Part shown: positions 8,061-15,185 of the stretch, in pieces
Numbering within the stretch: position 1 is the stretch's first letter
Layout of the letters: every line of letters begins with the position of its first letter
Assembly (NCBI GenBank): GCA_024402495.1
Contig: JAKSTR010000003.1
Span: 1 to 64,000 of the forward strand
Direction: 5' to 3'
Source: Treponemataceae bacterium
GTDB lineage: Bacteria > Spirochaetota > Spirochaetia > Treponematales > Treponemataceae
Length of the DNA: 64,000 nt
Made by a program: the position numbers and the translations under genes
The notes under the pieces: model-generated
The model's database searches: none
Told to the model about the DNA's origin: nothing
What the model saw: only the letters and a program-made list of their open reading frames with translations

Positions 8061-8933
8061 ATGGCAGAATTTAGAAACTATAAAGAAGAAAACTATGAAG
8101 AAGTTTGCAGTTTTTTAATTGAACTGAACCGGAACAAAGAATACATAAACTGGAACTGGGCGCGCTTTGAATGGATGTACGAGCATCCGGAATTTGACAA
8201 GGCGAGCATGAACGATTTTGGACTTTGGTGGGACGGAGGCAAAATTGTAGGCGCGGCAATTTACGATATGTATTTTGGCGAAGCTTTTTGCGGCGTTTTG
8301 CCGGAATACGCGCCGCTTTATAAAGAAGTTTTGAATTATGCTTACGACAAACTGAAAGACGAAAACGGGCTTGGCATTGCAATTACAGACGGCGACGCAG
8401 AAAAAATAAAAATTGCAGAAAGTTTGGGCTTTAAAAAAGCAGACCAGACAGAAAATATTTTAAGGCTTCAGCTGAAAGAAGAATATGCCTGCAATTTGGC
8501 AGAAAATTTGCAAATTGCAGAATTTGATGTACGATGCGATACAAAAGAGTTTTCGTGGTTGCTGTGGCAGGGTTTTGATCACGGCACAGACAAAACTGAA
8601 TTTGAAGAAAACATACAAACTAGCGAAGATTTATGCCGCCGCCCGCATTTTAACCCCAGGTTAAGCATTGCGGTACAAAATGAACGCGGCGAAAAAGTTT
8701 CTTACTGCTGTTTGTGGTACAATGAAAAAACAGACTATGCCTACATAGAACCAGTTTGCACCGTTCTGGCTTATCGTGGTAAAGGCGCTGCAAAGGCGGC
8801 TTTATACCATGCCTTAAACCAGGTAAAAAAAATGGGTGCAAAATCGGCTTTTGTAATTTCGGATATGGATTTTTACAAAAAGCTGGGGTTTGAACAGGAC
8901 AGACACTATACTTTTTACTGGAAAGAAATATGA
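8061..8933 (+). CDS. GNAT N-acetyltransferase with tandem GNAT-like domains
   Basis: A 290-aa protein with two GNAT-like halves. The first (residues 1-130) is degenerate and contains GGKIVGAAIYDMYFGEAF. The second holds YIEPVCTVLAYRGKGAAKAAL, a good acetyl-CoA loop, and ends in DMDFYKKLGFEQ. This layout is common in Clostridium-like GNAT proteins annotated as mycothiol-synthase-like. The start at 8061 is chosen over one 48 nt upstream because AAAGGA at 8047-8052 is well placed. The stop overlaps the next ATG by 4 nt (ATGA), so it is coupled to the DUF1697 gene. Confidence 0.88.
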   Translation: MAEFRNYKEENYEEVCSFLIELNRNKEYINWNWARFEWMYEHPEFDKASMNDFGLWWDGGKIVGAAIYDMYFGEAFCGVLPEYAPLYKEVLNYAYDKLKDENGLGIAITDGDAEKIKIAESLGFKKADQTENILRLQLKEEYACNLAENLQIAEFDVRCDTKEFSWLLWQGFDHGTDKTEFEENIQTSEDLCRRPHFNPRLSIAVQNERGEKVSYCCLWYNEKTDYAYIEPVCTVLAYRGKGAAKAALYHALNQVKKMGAKSAFVISDMDFYKKLGFEQDRHYTFYWKEI

Positions 8934-9517
8934 AATGTGTTGCACTTTTGCGCGGAATCAACATAAGCGGCAAAAACAAAATCGATATGAAAGAACTGAA
9001 AGCCGGTTTTGAAACTTTGGGCTTTGCAAACGTAAAAACGGTACTGAATTCCGGCAACGTTATTTTTGAAAGCCCCGGTATTGCAGAAACCGGCGACCCC
9101 ATAACCGGAACAGAAACCGGCATGAACATTGACCGGCAGAAAAGCACTTTTGCCGCAGAAATTGCCACAATGATAGCGGAAAAGTTCAGTATTTCAATAC
9201 CGGTTATGGTGCTTTTGCAAGGCGAAATTGAAGATATTTTGCAGCACGCACCGGCATGGTGGGGCAGCGGCAGCAAAGAAATATATGACAATCTGATATT
9301 CATTTTGCCCGGTTTTTCGTTTAGCGAAGTTTCGGCTGAACTTGGCGAAATTAATGCTGAAATTGAGCAGGTTGAAAACTACAAAAACGTCGTTTTCTGG
9401 AGCTTCAGTTTGAAAAATTACAGAAAATCGGCGTGGTATTTTAAAACCGCTGCAGGCGACGTAAAAGACAAAATAACAATCCGCACCGCAGGCACAACCC
9501 AAAAGCTTGTAAGGTAA
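8930..9517 (+). CDS. DUF1697 domain-containing protein
   Basis: A 195-aa protein with the unmistakable DUF1697 opening CVALLRGINISGKNKI, then the LGFANVKTVLNSGNVIFES block and the C-terminal IRTAGTTQKL-type end. The family has a ferredoxin-like double fold and no proven biochemical role. It starts inside the stop of the preceding GNAT gene (4-nt overlap), so the two are one transcription and translation unit. Confidence 0.93.
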   Translation: MKCVALLRGINISGKNKIDMKELKAGFETLGFANVKTVLNSGNVIFESPGIAETGDPITGTETGMNIDRQKSTFAAEIATMIAEKFSISIPVMVLLQGEIEDILQHAPAWWGSGSKEIYDNLIFILPGFSFSEVSAELGEINAEIEQVENYKNVVFWSFSLKNYRKSAWYFKTAAGDVKDKITIRTAGTTQKLVR

Positions 9518-9521
9518 TAGT

Positions 9522-9686
9522 ATGCACGCGCCGGAACTTTTTACGCTTACAGCCACGCCATATAAAAACGACTGCACATATACCGAAGTTTTGCCCTGCA
9601 AGGCGCTGTTGCCGTTTTCAATTAAAAGCACCTGCAACTTGAAAAATGTCGCTTTTATACAATATGAACTGCAAAAAACGTCGTAA
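9522..9686 (+). CDS. Possible 54-aa small protein
   Basis: An ATG at 9522 opens a 54-codon frame starting MHAPELFTLTATPYKNDCTY and ending QYELQKTS. AAGG at 9511-9514 lies 7 nt upstream, only 4 nt after the DUF1697 stop. No family is recognised. The frame could equally be a decayed end of a longer gene. Confidence 0.3.
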   Translation: MHAPELFTLTATPYKNDCTYTEVLPCKALLPFSIKSTCNLKNVAFIQYELQKTS

Positions 9687-9741
9687 ACTGTCTGCAATTC
9701 AATTTACACGCGCCGGTGCAGTCCGGCACAAAGGAATTATC

Positions 9742-10488
9742 ATGAAATACACTTGCACGCTGCTTGCCGTAAAGGACATGGAAAAATCTCTGGCATTTTA
9801 TAAAGAGTTTTTTAATCAGGATGTGGTGCTTGATTTGGGCGCAAACAAAACTTTAAGCTGCGGTTTAGTTTTGCAGGCTCAATTTGAAAAACTTTTGGAA
9901 ATTCCTGCTGAAAAAATGATTTTTAGCCCGCACAACATGGAAATTTATTTTGAAACAGAAGATTTTGATGATTTTCTGAATCTTTTGAACGGGCACAGCG
10001 AAGTAAAAAAACTGCACGAAGCAAAAACTTTTGAATGGCTTCAGCGCGGCATCCGCATTTTCGACCCGGACGGGCATATTATTGAAGTCAGCGAAAGCAT
10101 GTTCAGCGTGGCGTGCCGTCAGTTTGAAGCCGGTAAAAATGCCGAAGAAACGGCAGGGCTGATAATGCACCCTAAAGAACTGGTTCAGGGCTGGTTTGAA
10201 ACGTGGCAAAAAAACATAAGCGTGTGCGGTACAAAATGCAGCGAATGCGGCTGTTTTGGCAATATGTGCAAAGGCTGCAACGCACATCACGGCAAGGTTT
10301 TTCATGCACCGGAAGGCAGGGCGTGCCCGATATATGACTGCTGCAAAAATGCGAAGGGCAAAAATCACTGCGGCGAATGCAAAAACGCGCCGTGCGCAAT
10401 CTGGCGCAGCACCCGCGATCCTTCCTTTAGCGACGAACAGTTTGAAAAAAGCATAGCAGACCGCACAGAAACCCTGAAAACTTTGTAA
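9742..10488 (+). CDS. VOC (glyoxalase-like) domain fused to Cys-rich DUF3795
   Basis: A 248-aa protein. Residues 1-125 form a VOC domain (YTCTLLAVKDMEKSLAFYKEF, then GIRIFDPDGHIIEVSES with the metal-site Glu). Residues about 155-248 form a DUF3795-like module with many cysteines: CGTKCSECGCFGNMCKGC, CPIYDCC, and CGECKNAPC, which suggests Zn or Fe-S binding. VOC proteins include glyoxalase I, dioxygenases and drug-binding resistance proteins. The fusion partner is uncharacterised. The start at 9742 is set by AAGGA 7 nt upstream; a longer frame from 9646 lacks a ribosome site. Confidence 0.82.
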   Translation: MKYTCTLLAVKDMEKSLAFYKEFFNQDVVLDLGANKTLSCGLVLQAQFEKLLEIPAEKMIFSPHNMEIYFETEDFDDFLNLLNGHSEVKKLHEAKTFEWLQRGIRIFDPDGHIIEVSESMFSVACRQFEAGKNAEETAGLIMHPKELVQGWFETWQKNISVCGTKCSECGCFGNMCKGCNAHHGKVFHAPEGRACPIYDCCKNAKGKNHCGECKNAPCAIWRSTRDPSFSDEQFEKSIADRTETLKTL

Positions 10489-10657
10489 TTAGCTCGAATG
10501 TCGAGTTTGAAAAATTTACAAATTTCAGGCAAATATTTAAAACTCGAAGTTTGGGCTAATTGTATAATTGAAAAATAACACGCTCCGCCACATTAGAAAA
10601 GCCGAGGCTTTTGCAGTTTGCTTTTTCTCTAACTGTATCTTGGTATAAGCAAAAGCC

Positions 10658-10684
10658 CCCAGTTTTGCCGGTGGCAAAACTGGG
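10658..10684. other. Perfect 12-bp-stem hairpin with three-base loop
   Basis: CCCAGTTTTGCC, GGT, GGCAAAACTGGG. No T-run follows on the + strand; on the minus strand a GGGCTTTTGC stretch follows. About 50 bp upstream, AAAAGCC-GA-GGCTTTT (near 10596-10611) is a second small hairpin that may terminate the VOC-DUF3795 transcript. The rest of 10489-10700 shows no gene. Confidence 0.5.
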
Positions 10685-10706
10685 AGTATTATTATAAAGG
10701 TTGGGC

Positions 10707-11347
10707 TTTCTAAAAATGTAGAAAATGTGTCATTCCGAACTTGTTTCGGAATCTTACTTCGGTAACAAATCGGATGCTGTGCGTAGCCGCCGAAGGCTAA
10801 CGAGTTCAGCATGACAAAAAGCTGATTTTTAAAGGTTGGGCTTTCTACAGACGTAGAAACGCCGGATTTTAAGAAAATGAGCTTTCTACAAATGTAGAAA
10901 AGCTGTTTTTTTAAAAAATGGGCTTTCTACAAATGTAGAAACGCCGGATTTTAAGAAAATGAGCTTTCTACAAATGTAGAAAAGCTGTTTTTTTAAAAAG
11001 TTGGGCTTCCGCAAAATGCGGAAAGGCGTTTTTTTAAAAGTTGGGATTCCGCAAAATGCGGAAAGCTGTTTTTTTAAAAAGTTGTGTTTCCGCAAAATGC
11101 GGAAAGGCGTTTTTTAAAAAGTTGGGATTCCGCAAAATGCGGAAAGCTGGTTTTTAAAAAGTCGTGTTTCCGCAAAATGCGGAAAGTCGTTTTTTTAAAA
11201 AGTTGGACTTCCGCAAAATGCGGAAAGCTGTTTTTTTAAAAAGTTGGGCTTCCGCAAAATGCGGAAAGCTGTTTTTTAAAAAGTTGGACTTCCGCAAAAT
11301 GCGGAAAGCTGTTTTTTAAAAAAGTCGTGCTTCCGCAAAATGCGGAA
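10707..11347. repeat. Tandem hairpin array, period 40-41 bp, about 14 units
   Basis: Five units have the stem TTTCTACAAATGTAGAAA or a close variant (starting at 10707, 10842, 10883, 10924 and 10965). Nine have TTCCGCAAAATGCGGAA (starting at 11007, 11047, 11088, 11128, 11168, 11209, 11250, 11290 and 11331). Between hairpins lies a spacer of type AGCTG-T(6-7)-A(4-5)-GTTGGGC. Both arms change together between the two classes, so base-pairing is preserved. The period is not a multiple of three in most intervals, which argues against coding. There are no variable spacers, so it is not CRISPR. It lies between the VOC-DUF3795 and DinB-like genes. Confidence 0.9.
10729..10815. repeat. REP-like element, copy 1, nested in the hairpin array
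   Basis: An 87-bp block bounded by GTCATTCC and GCATGAC, so the ends are short inverted repeats. Read on the minus strand it aligns with the element at 16019-16087 over most of its length: GTCATGCTGAAC at one end, CCGATTTGTT in the middle, and AAGATTCCGAAACAAGTT before GGAATGAC. It carries about 18 extra bases containing CGGCGGCTACGCACAG. It splits the first unit of the hairpin array, so it arrived after the array had formed. Confidence 0.8.
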
Positions 11348-11426
11348 ATACTGTTGCTTTTCGGTTCTGTTAGTTTTGTGCAAAAAAAAGCAGGTAAAAA
11401 AATTTATTTGGGCTTAAAATATAACC

Positions 11427-12089
11427 ATGAACGAAGAATGGTCTCTGCAATTTAAAACAGTTCAGGCAAACTTAAAAAAAGCTACGCTGGATACCGCAAT
11501 TCAAAGCCTGCTTGCACTGCGGAGCGAATTGTTTTGCTGCGCCAAAAGCTGGCAAAAAACATTTGCGCCGTCCCAGTTTTCGGCACAGCCTTTTGTAAAT
11601 GCAAAAGGCTATCACAGCAAAACGCTGGCGTATTCAATTTGGCACGTGGCGCGCATAGAAGACATAGTTTTGCAAAGCCTTGTGCAAAACCAGCCCCAGA
11701 TTTTTTTTGACAAAAATTATCAGGGCAGAATAAATGCGCCGTTTGTTACCACCGGCAACGAACTTGTAAAAACGCAGATTGCAGAATTTTCGCGCCAGCT
11801 GAATATTGAAGAATTATTCAGCTATTTTGAAGAAGTAAAACTGCAAACCGACGATTTTTTGCGCAAGCTTCAGTTTGAAAACCTTAGGCAGACTTTTACC
11901 CCGGCAGACAAAGAGCGCCTGCAAAGTCTTAGCGTGGTTAGCACCGCGCCGGAAGCAAGCTGGCTGACTGATTACTGGTGCGGAAAAAGCGTAAAAGGGC
12001 TGGTTTTAATGCCTTTTAGCCGCCACTGGATTATGCACATTGAAGCCGGCAACCGAATCTGCACAAAATTGGAAAAAATGGCGGAATAA
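11427..12089 (+). CDS. DinB-like four-helix metal-binding protein
   Basis: A 220-aa helical protein with two segments typical of the DinB fold: LAYSIWHVARIEDIVLQS, with a metal-ligand His, and MPFSRHWIMHIEAG near the C-terminus, with two more His. DinB-superfamily proteins include thiol-dependent S-transferases, but most are unassigned. No Shine-Dalgarno sequence lies before the ATG. TAAAAT ends 6 nt upstream, so a leaderless or near-leaderless mRNA is possible. It is the first gene after the hairpin array, which occupies its upstream region. Confidence 0.78.
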   Translation: MNEEWSLQFKTVQANLKKATLDTAIQSLLALRSELFCCAKSWQKTFAPSQFSAQPFVNAKGYHSKTLAYSIWHVARIEDIVLQSLVQNQPQIFFDKNYQGRINAPFVTTGNELVKTQIAEFSRQLNIEELFSYFEEVKLQTDDFLRKLQFENLRQTFTPADKERLQSLSVVSTAPEASWLTDYWCGKSVKGLVLMPFSRHWIMHIEAGNRICTKLEKMAE

Positions 12090-12264
12090 CCAACGCCCCC
12101 GGCGAAAGGTAGCGACAGAAGAGAAGCACATGCCGGGCAACAAAAAATAGCAAAATTGCAACCGCCGGTTTGTAGCAGAAAAATGGCGCGTGCATTAAAG
12201 TTCAATTATAAAATGCAAATTTGCAGATAAAAATTGCGCACGTGGCAAAAAAAGGTTGAAAAAT

Positions 12265-12936
12265 ATGAATTTTGCAGAAAAATTGATTATGTTACGCAAA
12301 GCGAAGGGCTTTTCGCAGGAAGTTCTGGCAGAAAAACTGAATGTTTCGCGCCAGGCAGTAGCAAAATGGGAGAACGGTTTCGGTTTTCCGGATATAGGAA
12401 ACCTGATTTCTATCAGCAATGTGCTGAACGTAACCGTTGATTATCTTGTAAAGCAGAATGAATGCAGCGTAAATCTTTCCGGCGGCGGCGAAACTGCAAC
12501 GGATGAACTTGTCAAATTCAGGCTTGAAGCTAACGTAAACACTTACGCCGCCTTTGCAAACGAAGTTGCGCCGACACGCCTGAACAGCCACGATTTTAGC
12601 TACAGCCGTGGAGAGTACACTTATCACGATACCTATGTTGGCGGCGAACAGTTTGCAGGCGAAGAAGCCATTTTTAAGAACGGCAAAGCCGTTTATGCCA
12701 TGAATTATTTGGGCAGAGTTTTAGACCAGCGTTTTAGCGGCAATTTTCTAAAGGAAGCCCTGCGGAAAGCCGACTTTGCCCATCCGTACCGCGGCCCGGA
12801 ATACTATCAGAGCGGCGAATATACCTATAAAAGCAGCACCACCGGCAGCGTAGAATGGTTTTTGGGCAGCGAAGAAATATATTGCGGCGACGTAAAAATA
12901 TACGAATGCTACTACCACGGCGGAATATTAAAGTAA
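12265..12936 (+). CDS. XRE-family regulator with DUF5680 C-terminal domain
   Basis: A 223-aa protein. Residues 1-65 are a clear HTH_3 domain (MLRKAKGFSQEVLAEKLNVS followed by RQAVAKWENG). The rest, from about residue 80, matches DUF5680, with the aromatic pattern YSRGEYTYHDTYVGGEQFAG and QSGEYTYKSS. DUF5680 proteins are small enzymes or binding proteins often found with such regulators in Clostridia. The ATG at 12265 is preferred to a TTG at 12256, because AAAGG at 12251-12255 fits only the ATG. It probably senses a ligand or damage signal; the target is unknown. Confidence 0.88.
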   Translation: MNFAEKLIMLRKAKGFSQEVLAEKLNVSRQAVAKWENGFGFPDIGNLISISNVLNVTVDYLVKQNECSVNLSGGGETATDELVKFRLEANVNTYAAFANEVAPTRLNSHDFSYSRGEYTYHDTYVGGEQFAGEEAIFKNGKAVYAMNYLGRVLDQRFSGNFLKEALRKADFAHPYRGPEYYQSGEYTYKSSTTGSVEWFLGSEEIYCGDVKIYECYYHGGILK

Positions 12937-13018
12937 ATGCCGAAAATACGACCATTGCAGAAAAAGGCGGCAAAAATTTTCGGCTGTTCCGTGGCTGGTT
13001 TGTGAATGATTATTTCTA

Positions 13019-13051
13019 TATAATAAAGATACCTGATAATAAAGATATCTG
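13019..13051 (+). promoter_or_regulatory. Tandem 16-bp direct repeat over a -10 box
   Basis: ATAATAAAGATACCTG at 13020-13035 is followed directly by ATAATAAAGATATCTG at 13036-13051, with one mismatch. The first copy overlaps TATAAT at 13019-13024, and the second carries GATAAT. The repeats end 21 nt before the DUF7662 start codon. They could be a regulator-binding site or a duplicated promoter element. Confidence 0.55.
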
Positions 13052-13072
13052 CACGGCACAAACGGAGCGCAC

Positions 13073-13276
13073 ATGAGTAAATACCAGAAACTTTGGCAGT
13101 ACGTGCAAAACTGCACCGATACTACCTTGCTGCTGACATTCAGCCAGATAGAAGAAATTGCCGGTTTTCCTATAGACCACAGTTTTTTGACGTACAAAAA
13201 GGAACTTTTGCAGTTCAGCTGGCAGGTTGAAAAAATAAGCCAGAAACAGAAAACCGTACTTTTTACGCGTCTGTAA
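13073..13276 (+). CDS. Small DUF7662-type protein
   Basis: A 67-aa protein with the pattern SKYQKLWQYV, LTFSQIEEIAGFPIDHSFL, YKKELLQFSWQVEKIS and KTVLFTRL. This pattern recurs in a family of very small bacterial proteins now grouped as DUF7662, of unknown role. It is short for a gene, but the family match and the GGAG ribosome site make it credible. Its promoter region carries the tandem repeat at 13020-13051. Confidence 0.8.
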   Translation: MSKYQKLWQYVQNCTDTTLLLTFSQIEEIAGFPIDHSFLTYKKELLQFSWQVEKISQKQKTVLFTRL

Positions 13277-13323
13277 AATTTACGCCATTCAAGCTGGCAA
13301 AAAATTCAAATTGAAGGCTGAAA

Positions 13324-13920
13324 ATGTTTGAAGAAAAAGAAATTCTGCCGCGCCTGAAAGAAATTTTTGCAGGCGACTATAGCGGTCACGATTATTTTCA
13401 TACGATGCGGGTTTACAAAACAGCCCTTGCAATTGCCCAAAGCGAAAACTGCGATAAAAACGTGGTTGCGCTGGCGGCATTGCTGCACGATGTTGATGAT
13501 TATAAGTTGTTCAAAACCGAAAACTATGCCAACGCAAGGGCAATTTTAAAAGATTTGGGTATAAACGACCAGATTACGCAGCAGGTTATCGCCGCAATTG
13601 ATTCGGTTTCTTTCAGCAAAAACGGCAGCAAAGTGCCTGCAACAATTGAAGGCAAGATTGTGCAGGATGCAGACCGCCTGGACGCGATTGGGGCGATGGG
13701 GATTGGGCGCTGTTTTGCCTTTAGCGGCAGTTTTGGGCGCATTATGTACGACCCCGAAAACGACCAGACGCCTACAGCAATTAATCATTTTTATGAAAAA
13801 CTTTTGCTGTTAAAAGACCGGCTTAATACCCAGAAGGCAAGGCAGATTGCCGCCCGCCGCGATGCCTTTATGCGCCAGTTTTTGGAAGAATTCTACGCAG
13901 AATGGAACGGCGAAAGATAA
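13324..13920 (+). CDS. HD-domain phosphohydrolase (YedJ-like)
   Basis: A 198-aa HD-superfamily protein. The metal ligands are visible: H22-D23-YFH26 (GHDYFHTMRVYKTAL), the HD doublet in AALLHDVDDYKLF near residue 57, and the late QDADRLDAIGAMGIGR Asp. This is the layout of the YedJ/YpgQ group, several of which hydrolyse nucleotides such as dNTPs or pyrophosphate bonds. It closes the plus-strand accessory run and is followed by a strong terminator. Confidence 0.92.
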   Translation: MFEEKEILPRLKEIFAGDYSGHDYFHTMRVYKTALAIAQSENCDKNVVALAALLHDVDDYKLFKTENYANARAILKDLGINDQITQQVIAAIDSVSFSKNGSKVPATIEGKIVQDADRLDAIGAMGIGRCFAFSGSFGRIMYDPENDQTPTAINHFYEKLLLLKDRLNTQKARQIAARRDAFMRQFLEEFYAEWNGER

Positions 13921-13937
13921 AAAATACTGGCACAAAC

Positions 13938-13977
13938 AAAAAGAACCTTGAAAGAGATTTTCAAGGTTCTTTTTGTT
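13938..13977. terminator. Bidirectional intrinsic terminator between HD gene and rlmK
   Basis: AAAGAACCTTGAAA pairs with TTTTCAAGGTTCTTT around a GAGA loop, flanked by A-rich and T-rich tracts on both sides. It can therefore stop both the plus-strand HD transcript and the minus-strand rex-rlmK transcript. Confidence 0.92.
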
Positions 13978-13999
13978 TTACCGGCGTGCGGTTTTGCAA

Positions 14000-15172
14000 T
14001 TATTCGGGCTGGATAAGCCAGCAGCGGTGAATCTTGCGGTTCCTGAAATCTTCCGGCACGGTCTGGTCGGTAATGTCGCTTACAGTGCCGGATACAAGGC
14101 TTTCTTCAAATTTCAGTTTTGTTGAATTGGTTGAAAAATACAGTTTGCCGCCGGGATTCAGGCATTTTAAGCAGCTGTTTACAAGTTCGTGCCAGTCGCG
14201 GTTAATGTCAAAAACGTCTTTCAGGCGCTTTGAATTGGAAAAAGTTGGCGGATCTAAAATAATCAAGTCCCAGCGGCAGCGCAGTGCTTTGTGTTCGTCG
14301 GCTTTGGCGGCACTTTGCACAAAGTTTACCGCGTCTTCCTGTATAAAACGATATTTTTCTACGGTTTTTCCGGCGTTCTGTACCTTCTGGGTTGTGTCAA
14401 AACCGTTCAGTGCAAAGTTCTGTTTATTCCAGTCAAGGTATGTTTTTGATAAATCAACGGAATCTACCGATTTTGCCTTGCCCAATGCGGCGTAACACGA
14501 AAAACTGCCGGTGTAGCAGAACAGATTCAGAACGTCTTTTCCGGCACATTCGTATTTTATCTGTTCGCGCAGCGGGCGGTGGTCAAAAAACAGCCCCGTA
14601 TCCAGATAGTCAGACAAATTTACCTTAAAATGCAAATCGTTTTCTTTTACGCAAATCAAGTGTTTCTGTGTTGAAAATTTTTCATACTGGGCGTTTTCGC
14701 CGCGCTGTTTTTTGCGGTATTTTACAAAAATGTTTTCAAATGGAATTTCTAAAGAAGTTTTGGCAGCAAAAGTCATTGCTTTTAGCCAGTTTTCTTCTTC
14801 GTTCTGGTCTTTTTGATACGGGCGCTGGTAAAGTGCAATGTGCAGGTATTTTTCCGGTTCTTCAGCGTTTTGCGCCGGTACTTTTGCGCCGGTTACGGTT
14901 TCGTTCTGCATTGGCGTGCCCTGATACAAATCTACGGCAAGGGGAATTTCCGGAATGTCTTTGTCGTAAAGGCGGTAGCAGTTTACGCCGGTGCGTTTTG
15001 CCCATTTTTTTAGGTGCTTGTAGCGCTTTATAAGGCGGTTGGAAAATTCTGTGCTTTGTCGCTGCAAAACCGGGTCTGCGGCAAAAAGTTCGTTTACGGT
15101 TTCTTCAATATTTGCTGTTTTAGAAAGGTCAAAATTGGTAAAAAAATTTGAATTTGTGTTGATTTCTTCCAT
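14000..15172 (-). CDS. rlmK: RlmK-like 23S rRNA methyltransferase, standalone
   Basis: A 390-aa SAM-dependent methyltransferase matching the C-terminal (RlmK) half of the E. coli RlmKL fusion, which makes m7G2069 in 23S rRNA. Diagnostic segments are FSNRLIKRYKHLKKWAKRTG, YRLYDKDIPEIPLAVDLY, LTDYLDTGLF-like LSDYLDTGLFFDHRPLREQ, the SAM loop NLFCYTGSFSCYAALG and the catalytic DPPTFSNSKR (about 307-316). The RlmL half (THUMP plus m2G2445 methylase) is absent from this window. The gene starts 13 nt after rex and should share its transcript. Confidence 0.88.
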   Translation of the reverse strand: MEEINTNSNFFTNFDLSKTANIEETVNELFAADPVLQRQSTEFSNRLIKRYKHLKKWAKRTGVNCYRLYDKDIPEIPLAVDLYQGTPMQNETVTGAKVPAQNAEEPEKYLHIALYQRPYQKDQNEEENWLKAMTFAAKTSLEIPFENIFVKYRKKQRGENAQYEKFSTQKHLICVKENDLHFKVNLSDYLDTGLFFDHRPLREQIKYECAGKDVLNLFCYTGSFSCYAALGKAKSVDSVDLSKTYLDWNKQNFALNGFDTTQKVQNAGKTVEKYRFIQEDAVNFVQSAAKADEHKALRCRWDLIILDPPTFSNSKRLKDVFDINRDWHELVNSCLKCLNPGGKLYFSTNSTKLKFEESLVSGTVSDITDQTVPEDFRNRKIHRCWLIQPE

Positions 15173-15185
15173 AATAGTGCGCTTT

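Noticed and set aside
10886-11095. 69-aa minus-strand open frame within the hairpin array
   Set aside because: It is produced by the repeat itself. Most periods are 40 or 41 bp, so the frame shifts from unit to unit; no ribosome site or family match.
10707-11347. CRISPR array
   Set aside because: The units are regular, but there are no variable spacers: the interval between hairpins is nearly the same in every unit, and no cas gene is in the window.
104-13920. Integron cassette array
   Set aside because: The one-directional run of small genes suggested it, and treponemes can carry integrons. Yet the gaps lack repeated attC-like sites with paired core GTTRRRY and RYYYAAC motifs, and no integrase was seen.
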